Of a stretch of 64,000 bases of DNA, positions 24,773-34,112 are shown piece by piece. The position numbers and the translations under genes were made by a program. The first letter of the stretch is position 1; every line of letters starts with the position of its first letter. Below the pieces are notes generated by a model. That model was not told the DNA's origin, did not search any database, and saw only the letters and a program-made list of their open reading frames with translations. Origin of the DNA: Rhodoblastus sp. (lineage in GTDB: Bacteria; Pseudomonadota; Alphaproteobacteria; Rhizobiales; Beijerinckiaceae); assembly GCF_019449565.1 (NCBI RefSeq), contig NZ_JAGRPM010000070.1, forward strand, positions 1 through 64,000. The letters are read 5' to 3'.

Positions 24773-25323
24773 ACGCAATCGAAAACAACGATCGGTTTCT
24801 CTCGGCTCGCTTTCCAGTCGATGTGCTGTCCAATCCGCTCACGGCGTTGGTCTATGAGGAAAGTTTCGATATCGGCAAAATTTTCGCGGCGATCGCCGAA
24901 CACGCGAGAGGCGCGGGATTCCGGCTCGGCGGGGTGATGGAAAAGCCTGCCGCTGCGCCTGCGCTCGGACGGCGCTGCGACATGCATCTTCAAGACCTGA
25001 CCACGGGTCAGACAATCAAGATTTCGGAAGAACGCGGCGCCTTGGCGCGCGGCTGTCGCCTCGATCATGATGGTCTGGCGCGGATCTGCGCCCTTGTACT
25101 CTCCAGCCTGCCAGATTGCGATCTGATCCTGTTGAACAAGTTCGGCAAGTCGGAAGCGGAAGGCGGCGGCTTCCGGTGCATCATCTCCGATGCGCTAGCG
25201 TTGGAGGTCCCCGTTTATATCGGCGTACCGCGCCGCAATCTAGCGGCTTGGCAAGCCTTCGCCGGAGACTTTGGGACTGAGGTTGAGGCGGCCGCGCTAT
25301 TCGCGGCTTTCGTAGCCCCCTAA
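24769..25323 (+). CDS. DUF2478 family protein (nucleotide/molybdenum-associated), end of nar operon
   Basis: The 184-residue protein matches the DUF2478 pattern: an opening LTALVYEESFDIGKIFAAIAE, then LQDLTTGQTIKISEERG, then CDLILLNKFGKSEAEGGGFR. These proteins are often encoded beside molybdate uptake or molybdoenzyme genes and have a P-loop NTPase-like look (LNKFGKSE), though a canonical Walker A at the N-terminus is missing. It is the last gene of the co-directional nar set, coupled to the gene before it. Function is unassigned; handling of molybdenum or its cofactor for NarG is the contextual inference. Confidence 0.8.
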   Translation: MNAIENNDRFLSARFPVDVLSNPLTALVYEESFDIGKIFAAIAEHARGAGFRLGGVMEKPAAAPALGRRCDMHLQDLTTGQTIKISEERGALARGCRLDHDGLARICALVLSSLPDCDLILLNKFGKSEAEGGGFRCIISDALALEVPVYIGVPRRNLAAWQAFAGDFGTEVEAAALFAAFVAP

Positions 25324-25412
25324 AGGCGCCGGGAAAGCGCGGCGGGCCGCTTCGCACATGCAACGAGAAGTGATTAAATGCAGCGGCGTGTTTTCATCTT
25401 GCGATTTAAGTC

Positions 25413-25426
25413 TTGACTATTATCAA
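25413..25426. promoter_or_regulatory. FNR-like palindrome in the nar-nos intergenic region
   Basis: TTGAC-TATT-ATCAA differs from the perfect FNR box at one base. It is 440 bp from the cytochrome c start and only 90 bp after the DUF2478 stop, so no close target gene is visible. It may serve an unannotated small RNA, act from a distance, or be chance. Confidence 0.4.
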
Positions 25427-25695
25427 CTAATCCTTGGATTTTCCAAATATTGTTGACGATGATGACAAAGCGTGCACGATATCGCCAATGTCTTGAAGAA
25501 AACGTCGATCAAACAGTATCCGTTTGCGCCGATCAGACGGTTTCGGTTTGCGCTCGCAAGGTTTGTAGGACGTGTCGATCTGCAAGCAGATTCGAAAATC
25601 CTGCTGCCGCAACCGAGTGATCGCTCCGTCGAATCGCGGAACGAACATTGTCATGCGGGGGTTGTGGTGACAGCGAACGACGTTTTTCACTGAGT

Positions 25696-25709
25696 TTGCG
25701 GTTTCGCAA
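25696..25709. promoter_or_regulatory. NnrR-type palindrome upstream of cytochrome c and nos genes
   Basis: TTGCG-GTTT-CGCAA is a perfect palindrome, extended by a flanking T and A on each side. It is centred 163 bp before the cytochrome c start. Class II activation would give a start near 25744 and a leader of about 120 nt. It is the same motif as at 2291-2304 and is the clearest candidate for NO control of the nos block. Confidence 0.65.
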
Positions 25710-25865
25710 ATACCACTACGAATAGTTTGTGCCACGGAGTTGTCGCCGCCGTCTCACTGCGACAAGAGTACGAGGCCAAATCATGTCGTTCCGAATGTCC
25801 GTCGCCGAAGGCGGATTCGTTTCGGCATGTAAGGGTATCGACAAGTTTCCTGAAAGGTCACATCG

Positions 25866-26237
25866 ATGAAATATGCCGTTCTCTTCGCGTCCGTTCTCCT
25901 TGGCGCCAATTTCGCGACGGCTGCAAACGCGGCGGGCGATGCTGACGCCGGCAAAAAAGTATTCAGCAAATGTGCGGTGTGCCACACGGCGGTCGCGGGG
26001 AAAAACGGACTCGGTCCGTCTTTGTTCGGTGTCGTTGGTAGGCCTTCGGCGTCAGTGGCCGGATACAATTATTCCGATGCGATGAAAGCGGCCAACAAGA
26101 CCTGGGACGAGGCGGCGCTGAACGCATATCTGACCGATCCCAAAGCGGCGATCCCTGGTAACAAAATGGCCTTCGCGGGTATTCCGAGTCCGGACGATCG
26201 CGCAAACGTGATCGCCTATCTCGCAACTCTTAAATAA
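25866..26237 (+). CDS. Periplasmic class I cytochrome c (c2/c550 type)
   Basis: The 123-residue precursor has a signal peptide (about 1-23, ending ANAA), the haem motif CAVCH (C36, C39, H40) and a distal Met101 in PGNKMAFAG. This is the pattern of soluble mitochondrial-type/c550 electron carriers. It sits upstream of nosR behind an NnrR-type box, so a role as electron donor to NosZ is likely, as c550 proteins do in Paracoccus. Such proteins may also serve nitrite reductase. A 135-bp gap separates it from nosR; whether they share a transcript is open. Confidence 0.92.
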   Translation: MKYAVLFASVLLGANFATAANAAGDADAGKKVFSKCAVCHTAVAGKNGLGPSLFGVVGRPSASVAGYNYSDAMKAANKTWDEAALNAYLTDPKAAIPGNKMAFAGIPSPDDRANVIAYLATLK

Positions 26238-26372
26238 AGTCGGAAGTCGCTGGCGCTCGCTTTGTGCGCGTAACCAGCGGTTTCATTCGCCAACTGTTTA
26301 GAGACGTCTCGCGCGATACGTTCGTGAGACGAGTGTTGTTGCGCGCATAGTATCGATTAGGCGGAATGAACC

Positions 26373-28598
26373 GTGCTGGCAATCGCAAGGCTCTTCGGAA
26401 TCATTTTGGGTGTGCTGTTATGGCTGGCGGCGGCGGCCCCATGTTTCGCTCTCGCCAGTCAACTTCAGCAATATATCGGTCAGGTTCCCGCAGCGGAGTT
26501 CGCGCCAGGCGCGGACCATTATGGACCTGTTCAAGGTAGCCCGCCGACCGCGAAAATCTTCGCGGGCGACAGGCTGCTTGGCTACGCTTTCGTTAACGCG
26601 GATTGGGTCAACTCGACCGGCTATTCCGGCCAGCCGATCCAGATCCTCGAAGGCTTGTCGACGGACGGAAAGATCTCCGGCGCGCGTCTGATGGCGCATC
26701 ACGAACCGATCGTGCTGATCGGCATTCCTCCCGAGCGTATCGAAACCTTCATTCGCGGGTACGTCGGTCGGGACGTGCTGGCCATCAGCCATTCGGCGCC
26801 GTCCGATCGCCCGGCGGTGGATATTGTCAGCGGCGCGACCGTGACTGTGGCCGTGATCGCCGAGAGCATGGTGCGGGCGGCGATCAAGGTCGCGAATGCA
26901 GAAGGCATGGGCGGCCCGGTTGCGGCCGTTGCAGCTGTTCGCGAACTGGATCCGTCTCATGCGGCTCCCGCCGACTGGAATGCGCTCGTGAGCGGGGGCG
27001 CGGTGCGCCGGCTGAGCTTGTCCGTCGGAGAGGTCACGGAGGCGTTCCGACGCACCGGCAATGAAAATGGCGTCGAGCACCCCGAGGACGCAGACCCGGC
27101 GACTACTTTCATTGATCTGTATATCGCTCCCGTTTCCATTCCCGCGATCGGAAAGAGCCTGCTTGGCGCGGACGGCTTTGCGTCGCTGCAAAAGACGCTG
27201 GCGCCAGGCCAGCAGGCGATCCTGGTCGCGTCGAATGGCGCCTATTCCTTCAAGGGCTCCGGCTATGTGCGCGGCGGAATATTCGATCGTTTCGAGGTTC
27301 TGCAGGGCGACAGCAGCATCCGCTTCCGGGATCGCGACCACACGCGGATCGGCGATATTCACGCCGTCGGCGCGCCGAGTTTCCGTGATGTCGATCTTTT
27401 CCGCGTGCCAGCGGGAACGGCGCTCGACCCCGCGCAACCATGGCGGCTCCAATTGCTGGCGCAGCGCGCCTATGGGTCCCGTGACAAGGCGTTCCTGACT
27501 TTCGATGTGAATTATGAATTGCCTGAAGCCTATCTCAAGCCGGCGCCTCCCACAACTGCGGCCGCCGCCGCGGTCAATGCGCCCGCGCCGTCCGCGGCGA
27601 CAGACGCGCAATCGACCGAACCGCCAATGTGGCACGCCATGTGGAGAGCCAAGACCGGCGAGATCAGCGTACTGGTTGGGGCGCTCGCCTTGCTAACCGT
27701 GATCTTTTTCTTCCAGGATTGGCTCGTGCGGCGCCCGGTGTTCTATGACCGCCTTCGCCTGGGCTTTTTGGTGTTCACTTTGGTCTGGATCGGATGGATT
27801 GCGCAGGCGCAATTGTCCATCGTCAACGTCCTTGCCTTTCTGAGCGCGTTGCGGACCGATTTTCGCTGGGACTATTTCTTGATGGCCCCGCTGATCTTTA
27901 TCCTGTGGTTCGCGGCCGCCGCCTCACTGCTATTCTGGAACCGTGGCGCCTATTGTGGCTGGCTGTGCCCGTTCGGCGCTTTGCAGGAACTGACCAATCG
28001 AATTGCGCGCCGGCTGAACATTCCGCAGCTGAAAATTTCCTTTGGCGTCCACCAAAGGCTCACGGCCCTCAAATACATCATCTTCCTGGTGCTGTTCGGC
28101 ATTTCGCTGAGCGATCTCGGGCTTGCCGAACGCCTGTCGGAAGTCGAACCGTTCAAGACGGCGATCATCCTGAAGTTCGCGCGCCAGTGGCCGTTTGCGC
28201 TGTATGCGGGAGCGATGGTCGCATCAAGCCTCTTCGTCGAACGCGCTTTCTGCCGCTACGTCTGCCCCATGGGCGCGGCCCTCGCCATTCCGGCGCGCCT
28301 TCGCCTGTTCGACTGGCTCCGGCGCTATAGGGAATGCGGCGTTCCCTGCCAGAGATGCGGAAACGAATGTCCAGTGCAGGCGATCCATCCGGAAGGACAC
28401 ATCAATCCCAACGAATGCATTCAATGCCTCCATTGCCAGATGCTTTATCACCACGACCAGAAATGCCCGGTGATGATTCAGCGGCGTCTCAAGCGCGAAA
28501 GGCATTCTGCTTCGTCGGGCGCAGGCGCTTCGCACGTTTCTCTTCCACCCAAAACCAAGGTCTCGGCGCAGAGCGCCGACCAGCACGCATCGTCGTGA
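26373..28598 (+). CDS. nosR: NosR, membrane flavo-iron-sulfur protein required for N2O reduction
   Basis: NosR feeds electrons to periplasmic NosZ and supports nosZ expression. The 741-residue protein has a signal/TM start, a periplasmic FMN-binding domain with the flavinylation motif DIVSGAT (SGAT 153-156, Thr156 the FMN carrier), several membrane helices from about 430, and a C-terminal polyferredoxin part. The latter holds [12 protein letters not shown] and [11 protein letters not shown], then [10 protein letters not shown] and [12 protein letters not shown] for two [4Fe-4S] clusters. Translation starts at GTG 26373. NosX (ApbE type), encoded at the operon end, is the expected flavin transferase. 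All motifs are intact. Confidence 0.95.
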   Translation: MLAIARLFGIILGVLLWLAAAAPCFALASQLQQYIGQVPAAEFAPGADHYGPVQGSPPTAKIFAGDRLLGYAFVNADWVNSTGYSGQPIQILEGLSTDGKISGARLMAHHEPIVLIGIPPERIETFIRGYVGRDVLAISHSAPSDRPAVDIVSGATVTVAVIAESMVRAAIKVANAEGMGGPVAAVAAVRELDPSHAAPADWNALVSGGAVRRLSLSVGEVTEAFRRTGNENGVEHPEDADPATTFIDLYIAPVSIPAIGKSLLGADGFASLQKTLAPGQQAILVASNGAYSFKGSGYVRGGIFDRFEVLQGDSSIRFRDRDHTRIGDIHAVGAPSFRDVDLFRVPAGTALDPAQPWRLQLLAQRAYGSRDKAFLTFDVNYELPEAYLKPAPPTTAAAAAVNAPAPSAATDAQSTEPPMWHAMWRAKTGEISVLVGALALLTVIFFFQDWLVRRPVFYDRLRLGFLVFTLVWIGWIAQAQLSIVNVLAFLSALRTDFRWDYFLMAPLIFILWFAAAASLLFWNRGAYCGWLCPFGALQELTNRIARRLNIPQLKISFGVHQRLTALKYIIFLVLFGISLSDLGLAERLSEVEPFKTAIILKFARQWPFALYAGAMVASSLFVERAFCRYVCPMGAALAIPARLRLFDWLRRYRECGVPCQRCGNECPVQAIHPEGHINPNECIQCLHCQMLYHHDQKCPVMIQRRLKRERHSASSGAGASHVSLPPKTKVSAQSADQHASS

Positions 28599-28668
28599 AC
28601 GACTCGGCCGTCGCCGCGACGCTTTTTTCAATGTGGTTCTCGCAGAACCGATTCCCAGGGAGGAAACC

Positions 28669-30603
28669 ATGACCGAGCAGCATAACGATCCAAAAGGCGA
28701 GGAACCCACGCCGAGCGTCAGCCGCCGCGGCATATTGGGAGGAACCGCCGCAGTCGGCGCCGCCGCACTGTCGGGCGGCGCCGCCTACCTGAACCTCGTG
28801 CAAGAGGCCAAGGCCGCCAAAACCGGGACTCTCAACTTCGAGGTAAAGCCCGGCGATCTCGACGAATATTACGGATTCAGCAGTTCCGGCCAGACCGGCG
28901 AGGTGCGCGTGTTCGGCATGCCGTCGATGCGTGAGCTGGTCCGCATTCCGGTCTTCAACCGCGACAGCGCCACCGGCTGGGGCATCACCAATGAAAGCAA
29001 GAAAATCCTGACCGAGGGGTTGACGCCTGCGACCAGGAAATTCCTTGAGAGCCGCGGCGGCGACTATCACAACGGCGACCTGCACCATCCGCATGTCTCG
29101 TTCACCGACGGGACCTATGACGGGCGTTATTTATTCGTCAACGACAAGGCCAATTGCCGCGTCGCCCGAATCAGGCTGGATATTTTCAAGGTCGACAAGA
29201 TCATCGAAGTCCCCAACGCCTCCGACATCCATGGCCTGCGGCCGCAGAAATATCCGCGCACCGGCTATATCTTCTGCAATAGCGAGCACATCATCCCGAT
29301 CCCCAATGACGGCTCGGTGCTCGACGATCCGAAAAATTATTGGTCGGTGTTCACGGCGGTCGACGGCGACAAGATGGAGGTCGCCTGGCAGGTGCTGGTC
29401 GACGGCAATCTCGACAATACCGACGCCGACTACCAGGGCAAATACGCCTTCTCAACCTGCTACAACCCGAACAAGGGCGTGACCACCGATGAAATGACGG
29501 ATCACGAGCAGGCCTGGGCGGTGATCTTCAACATCAAGGCGATCGAACAGGCCATCAAGGACGGCGATTTCAAGGTCACCAATGGCGTGAAAATCGTCGA
29601 CGGCCGCCATGGTTCGGGGGCGAAATATGCGCGCTATGTAGCGATCCCCAATTCGCCACATGGCTGCAACACCGCCCCCGACGGCATCCATGTCGTCATC
29701 AACGGCAAGCTGTCACCGACCGTCAGCGTGATCGACGTACGCAAGATCGATGATTTGTTCGCGGGCAAGATCAAGGAACGCGACGTCATCATCGCCGAGC
29801 CGGAACTCGGCCTCGGACCGCTGCATACGGCTTTCGACGGCAGGGGCAACGCCTATACCACTCTGTTCATCGACAGCCAGGTCTGCAAATGGAGCCTCGA
29901 CAAGGCGCGGCGCGCCTTCTCGGGCGAAAAGGTCGATCCGATCATCCAGAAATTGGATGTTCATTATCAGCCGGGACACAATCACTCGTCGATGGGCGAA
30001 ACCAAGGAGTGCGACGGCAAATGGCTGCTCTCGCTCAACAAATTCTCCAAGGACCGCTTCCTCAACGTTGGCCCGCTGAAGCCGAACAATGACCAGCTGA
30101 TCGACATTTCTGGCGAGGAAATGAAAATCGTGCATGACGGTCCGGCCTTCGCCGAGCCGCACGATCTGGACATTGTGCACAAGTCGAAGCTCAGCCCGAT
30201 CAGCATCTACAAACGCGACGATCCGATGTTCGCGGACGCGCGGGAGTGGGCCGCCAAGGACGGCGTGAAGCTGGAGACGGCGGCCGACGTCATCCGGGAC
30301 GGCAAAAAGGTGCGCGTCTATATGCACTCGAACGCGCCCAAATACAGCCTCGAAAAGTTCGAGGTGAACGAAGGCGATGAAGTGACGGTCTTCTTGACCA
30401 ACATGGACGACATCGAAAACGTGACTCACGGCTTCACCATGGTGCGCTACGGCATTGCCATGGAGATCAGCCCACTGGCGACTGCGTCGGTCACGTTCAA
30501 GGCGGACCGGCCCGGCGTGCATTGGTGGTACTGTCAGTGGTTCTGCCACGCCCTGCACATGGAAATGTCAGGGCGCATGCTGGTTCACCCGAAGCAGGGC
30601 TGA
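28669..30603 (+). CDS. nosZ: NosZ, clade I nitrous-oxide reductase (TAT-exported)
   Basis: NosZ reduces N2O to N2 in the periplasm using the CuZ and CuA centres. The 644-residue precursor has a twin-arginine signal (SRRGIL at 18-23) that places it in clade [18 protein letters not shown] supplies His ligands of CuZ in the beta-propeller. The C-terminal cupredoxin domain has [12 protein letters not shown], in which C622, C626, H630 and M633 are CuA ligands. ATG 28669, with GGGAGGAAA just upstream, fixes the start; the frame open further upstream is not used. It lies 70 bp after nosR and 2 bp before nosD. Length and ligands are complete, so it should be functional. Confidence 0.97.
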   Translation: MTEQHNDPKGEEPTPSVSRRGILGGTAAVGAAALSGGAAYLNLVQEAKAAKTGTLNFEVKPGDLDEYYGFSSSGQTGEVRVFGMPSMRELVRIPVFNRDSATGWGITNESKKILTEGLTPATRKFLESRGGDYHNGDLHHPHVSFTDGTYDGRYLFVNDKANCRVARIRLDIFKVDKIIEVPNASDIHGLRPQKYPRTGYIFCNSEHIIPIPNDGSVLDDPKNYWSVFTAVDGDKMEVAWQVLVDGNLDNTDADYQGKYAFSTCYNPNKGVTTDEMTDHEQAWAVIFNIKAIEQAIKDGDFKVTNGVKIVDGRHGSGAKYARYVAIPNSPHGCNTAPDGIHVVINGKLSPTVSVIDVRKIDDLFAGKIKERDVIIAEPELGLGPLHTAFDGRGNAYTTLFIDSQVCKWSLDKARRAFSGEKVDPIIQKLDVHYQPGHNHSSMGETKECDGKWLLSLNKFSKDRFLNVGPLKPNNDQLIDISGEEMKIVHDGPAFAEPHDLDIVHKSKLSPISIYKRDDPMFADAREWAAKDGVKLETAADVIRDGKKVRVYMHSNAPKYSLEKFEVNEGDEVTVFLTNMDDIENVTHGFTMVRYGIAMEISPLATASVTFKADRPGVHWWYCQWFCHALHMEMSGRMLVHPKQG

Positions 30604-30605
30604 CC

Positions 30606-31877
30606 ATGAGCCGTTCGCGCATTCCGCTGAAGGCGGCGCTTTTCGCCGCTGCCGTCCTTGCGGCGGCGGCGGCGCGGGCGGCGATTATTCCTGTGGGCGA
30701 AGGAGAGAGCGTCGTCGAGGCGCTCTCTCACGCGGCGCCCGGCGATACGCTGCATCTCTCGAAGGGCGTCTTCAAGGGCGGGTTGGTCATTGACAAGCCC
30801 GGGCTGACGATCGAGGGAGAGCCCGGCGCAACGCTCGATGGAAATGAAACGGGGAACGTCATTACCATTGTGGCCCCGGAAGCGACCATTCGCGGCCTGA
30901 ACATTCAACGATCCGGACTTTCGCTGATCGGCAAGAACTCCGGCATTTTCGTCGATCGCACGGGCGATCGCGCGCGGATCGAAGACAATCATCTCACCGA
31001 TAACCTGATCACGATCTATCTGGACGGGCCGCATGACGTGATCGTCAGCCACAATCAGATCTACGGCTTGCAGCGGTTACGCAGAACCGAACGCGGTCCG
31101 GCGGTTTCGCTGTGGAACACGCCCGGCTCCGCCATCGTCGACAACGATATACGTTATGGCCGCGACGGCGTCTTTTCGGTGTCGAGCAAAAACAACATCG
31201 TGCGCGGCAACACGTTTCACGATCTGCGTTTCGCGGTGCACTTCATGTACACCAACGACAGCAATGTGGTCGCGAATTTTTCGACCGGCAATGAAGTCGG
31301 CTATGTCTTGATGTTTTCGGATCGCCTGGACGTTCATGAAAACGTCTCCGACAAGGATCGCGATCACGGCTTCCTATTCAACTATGCCAATAATTCGCGC
31401 GTGGAAGACAATGTCACGCGCGCCAGCGACAAATGCGTCTTTATCTACAACGCGAACAAGAACCGGTTCGCAGGCAACTGGTTCGAGGGGTGCAATATCG
31501 GCATTCACTTCACCGCAGGCTCCGAACGCAATGAGATCACCGGAAACGCCTTCGTCAACAATCGCACCCAAGTGATGTATGTTGGCACAAGACTGCTTGA
31601 CTGGTCGGTCCGCGGGCGCGGCAATTATTACAGCGACAATCCGGCTTTTGACCTGAATGGCGACGGTATCGCCGATACGGCCTACCGCCCGAACAACCTG
31701 ATGGACCAGGTAATCTGGCGCGCGCCCACCGCAAAGCTTCTGCTGAACAGTCCTGCTGTTCAGATCGTGCGTTGGGCGCAGGCGCGATTTCCAGCGATTC
31801 ACCCGGGTGGGGTGATCGACACTGCGCCTCTGATGAAACCGACTCGGCCATCGTCCATGGAGCGGTTGACGCCATGA
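30606..31877 (+). CDS. nosD: NosD, periplasmic CuZ-assembly protein
   Basis: NosD is a periplasmic parallel beta-helix (CASH-domain) protein that, with the NosFY transporter, matures the copper-sulfide centre of NosZ. The 423-residue precursor has a signal peptide (about 1-25, ARAA) and repeated beta-helix turns such as NHLTDNLITIYLDGP, FHDLRFAVHFMYTNDSNVV and GHGFLFNYANNS-like segments (about 60-360). Start ATG 30606 is 2 bp after nosZ and the stop overlaps nosF (ATGA-type junction at 31874). The order nosZDFYLX is the classic proteobacterial one. Confidence 0.95.
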   Translation: MSRSRIPLKAALFAAAVLAAAAARAAIIPVGEGESVVEALSHAAPGDTLHLSKGVFKGGLVIDKPGLTIEGEPGATLDGNETGNVITIVAPEATIRGLNIQRSGLSLIGKNSGIFVDRTGDRARIEDNHLTDNLITIYLDGPHDVIVSHNQIYGLQRLRRTERGPAVSLWNTPGSAIVDNDIRYGRDGVFSVSSKNNIVRGNTFHDLRFAVHFMYTNDSNVVANFSTGNEVGYVLMFSDRLDVHENVSDKDRDHGFLFNYANNSRVEDNVTRASDKCVFIYNANKNRFAGNWFEGCNIGIHFTAGSERNEITGNAFVNNRTQVMYVGTRLLDWSVRGRGNYYSDNPAFDLNGDGIADTAYRPNNLMDQVIWRAPTAKLLLNSPAVQIVRWAQARFPAIHPGGVIDTAPLMKPTRPSSMERLTP

Positions 31878-32776
31878 GACACGAGTTCGTAAACCGGGAT
31901 ACTATCGTCCTGCGCGCCGTCACACGCCTTTATGGGCGGCAACTGGCCGTCGACGCTGTGGATTTGAACCTGCGGGCCGGGGAATGCGTCGGGCTTGTCG
32001 GCCATAACGGCGCCGGCAAAAGCACGATGATCAAGATGATGCTCGGACTCATTCGACCGACGCGCGGCAGCGTTCAGGTTCTTGGGGAAGATCCATCCGC
32101 CGGGGCGGCTGCGGCAGCCCGGCGTGAGTTGGGGTATTTACCTGAAAATGTCGCGTTGCATCCGTCTCTGACGGGCGCAGAAACGCTGGCGTTCTATGCG
32201 CGACTGAAAGGCCAGCCGGTCGCCGGAAACAAGGCTTTGCTGGAACGGGTCGGCATTGCGGCGGCAGCGGATCGGCGCGTCGGAACTTACTCCAAAGGAA
32301 TGCGGCAACGCCTCGGGCTGGCTCAGGCTCTGCTCGGCAATCCGCGCGCCTTGTTGCTCGACGAACCGACGACTGGCCTCGATCCCGCGTTACGGCAAAG
32401 TTTCTACGAGATCGTCGGCGAGCTTCGCCGAGATGGCGCGACGATTCTCTTGTCGTCCCATGCCCTCGCGGAGCTGGAGGGGCAGGTCGATCGCGTCGTG
32501 GTGATGAATCGGGGACGGAAGGTCGCCGACGGCGGCATTGCCGAGCTTCGCAGCCTCGCCGCGATCCAGCCGCGAATTCGATTTCGTGCGGATGGCGCCG
32601 AGATCGATAAATTTGCTGGTTGGGCGTCGACGCCCGACGGACGGTTGGAGCGGGCCTGCGCCGAGGACGAAGTCGCCGCCATTTTGCGCGAGCTTCCGAA
32701 ATCTGCGCGCCAGATCGAAATTCTGCGCCCGACGCTCGATGAACTCTATGCGCAATTCCAGAAGGGGGCGGAGTGA
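31874..32776 (+). CDS. nosF: NosF, ABC-transporter ATPase for CuZ maturation
   Basis: NosF is the nucleotide-binding subunit paired with NosY; together with NosD it supplies what NosZ needs for CuZ, probably sulfur. The 300-residue protein has Walker A GHNGAGKST (43-51), the ABC signature in TYSKGMRQRLG, Walker B ALLLDEPTTGLD and the switch His in LLSSHAL. ATG 31874 overlaps the nosD stop and the 3' end overlaps nosY (GTGA). Length is typical. Confidence 0.95.
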   Translation: MRHEFVNRDTIVLRAVTRLYGRQLAVDAVDLNLRAGECVGLVGHNGAGKSTMIKMMLGLIRPTRGSVQVLGEDPSAGAAAAARRELGYLPENVALHPSLTGAETLAFYARLKGQPVAGNKALLERVGIAAAADRRVGTYSKGMRQRLGLAQALLGNPRALLLDEPTTGLDPALRQSFYEIVGELRRDGATILLSSHALAELEGQVDRVVVMNRGRKVADGGIAELRSLAAIQPRIRFRADGAEIDKFAGWASTPDGRLERACAEDEVAAILRELPKSARQIEILRPTLDELYAQFQKGAE

Positions 32777-33600
32777 GGCAGGTTTTCATCATCATGGGCA
32801 AGGAATGGCGCGACGGGATGCGAAACCGTTGGGTGCTGGCGACAACGGCTTTGCTCGCGGCGCTGGCGCTAACCTTGGCGTTTCTGGGTTCGGCTCCCAC
32901 CGGCGCGGTCAAGACCGGCGCCCTCGCCGTGACGATCGTCAGCCTGTCGAGCCTGACGATTTTTCTAATTCCATTGATCGCCTTGCTGCTTTCCTATGAC
33001 GCCATTGTCGGAGAGATTGATCGCGGCACAATGGCCTTGCTGCTCTCCTATCCGGTGGCGCGCTGGCAGGTGGTGTTCGGCAAATTCTTCGGCCATCTCG
33101 CCATTTTGGGTTTCGCGACCGTGATCGGCTATGGCTTCGCAGGTTTGGCCCTGCAACTGGCCGGAAACGACAATTCCGACGCCTGGTCGGCCTTTGTATT
33201 CATGATCGGGACCTCCGCCCTGCTCGGCGGCGTGTTCATCGCCATCGGCTATTTCATCAGCGCCCTGGTCCGTGATCGTGGGACGGCCGGCGGCATCGCC
33301 ATCGGCGTCTGGCTGTTCTTTGTGTTGCTCTACGATATGGCGTTGTTGGGCGGACTGGTTGTTGACCAAGGCCGCAATGTGACGCCGCAAATGTTGAATG
33401 TTTTGCTGCTTCTCAACCCGGCCGATGTTTATCGGCTGCTCAATCTGACGACGAGCAATGATGTAAGCGGCTTTGCGGGAGTCGCTGGGCTTGGCGCCGG
33501 CGCCGGCCTCGGCCCGTGGACGCTCATGGGAGCCCTTGCAGCATGGATGGTCGCGCCGTTGGCAGCGTCCGTCGCCTTGTTTGCACGGAGACAGGTATGA
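32773..33600 (+). CDS. nosY: NosY, ABC-transporter permease for CuZ maturation
   Basis: NosY forms the membrane part of the NosFY transporter. The 275-residue protein has six hydrophobic segments with the ABC-2 type features SYDAIVGEIDRGTMALLLSY and RWQVVFGKFFGHL, the coupling-helix region that contacts NosF. It starts with GTG 32773 inside the end of nosF and its TGA overlaps the nosL ATG. The C-terminal segment with NPADVYRLLNL is characteristic of NosY. Confidence 0.94.
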   Translation: MRQVFIIMGKEWRDGMRNRWVLATTALLAALALTLAFLGSAPTGAVKTGALAVTIVSLSSLTIFLIPLIALLLSYDAIVGEIDRGTMALLLSYPVARWQVVFGKFFGHLAILGFATVIGYGFAGLALQLAGNDNSDAWSAFVFMIGTSALLGGVFIAIGYFISALVRDRGTAGGIAIGVWLFFVLLYDMALLGGLVVDQGRNVTPQMLNVLLLLNPADVYRLLNLTTSNDVSGFAGVAGLGAGAGLGPWTLMGALAAWMVAPLAASVALFARRQV

Positions 33601-34112
33601 AACGCCGCACGGTCTTGCTCGCTTTGCTGGCCGCACCGTTGCTTGCTTCCTGCAAGCAGAATCGGAACGCCGCCGCCGCGCCGCCGCCTCGTGAAATCTC
33701 CGATGCTTCGGTCGCGCAGTTCTGCGGCATGTCGCTGAGTGAACATGCCGGTCCCAAAGCCCAGATCTTCATTCGGGGCCTGCCGGACCCCTATTGGTTC
33801 GCCACTGTCCGGGACGCATTCGCCTTTGTCATGTTGCCGGAAATGCCGAAGGCGATTGAAGCGATCTATGTCAACGACATGGCGCGGGTGAAAAACTGGG
33901 AGCAACCGGAACCCGGAATGTGGGTCGAGGCAAACAAGGCGCTATTTGTGATCGGAAGCCGGCGTCGCAGCGGGATGAACACCGACGAGGCCATCCCCTT
34001 CGGGGCCGCCGACGCCGCGAGAAAATTTGTCGAGGCGGAGGGCGGCAGGATCGTCGGGTTCGAAGACATGCCGCGCGATTACATTCTGGCTTCAAACTCG
34101 GGAGAACAATGA
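33597..34112 (+). CDS. nosL: NosL, copper-binding lipoprotein chaperone
   Basis: NosL is an outer-membrane or periplasm-facing lipoprotein that delivers Cu(I) to NosZ. The 171-residue precursor has a lipoprotein signal ending LLASC (lipid attachment at Cys19). The conserved CGMSLSEHAGPKAQIF supplies the Cys and Met pair used for copper. GMNTDEAIPFG and FVEAEGGRIVGFEDM follow, as in the family. It starts at ATG 33597, overlapping nosY, and overlaps nosX by 4 bp. Confidence 0.94.
   Translation: MKRRTVLLALLAAPLLASCKQNRNAAAAPPPREISDASVAQFCGMSLSEHAGPKAQIFIRGLPDPYWFATVRDAFAFVMLPEMPKAIEAIYVNDMARVKNWEQPEPGMWVEANKALFVIGSRRRSGMNTDEAIPFGAADAARKFVEAEGGRIVGFEDMPRDYILASNSGEQ

Larger units (their letters stand above)
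25324..25865. other. 542-bp regulatory intergenic region between nar and nos blocks
   Basis: No ORF here has recognisable homology or a good ribosome-binding site. The stretch is less GC-rich than its surroundings and holds two palindromes, an FNR-like one at 25413-25426 and a perfect NnrR-type one at 25696-25709. It is therefore annotated as a control region for the cytochrome c/nos block. Confidence 0.6.

Noticed and set aside
25427..25735. 102-codon leftward and 73-codon rightward frames in the nar-nos gap
   Set aside because: Both overlap or abut the regulatory palindromes and lack motifs or ribosome-binding sites.
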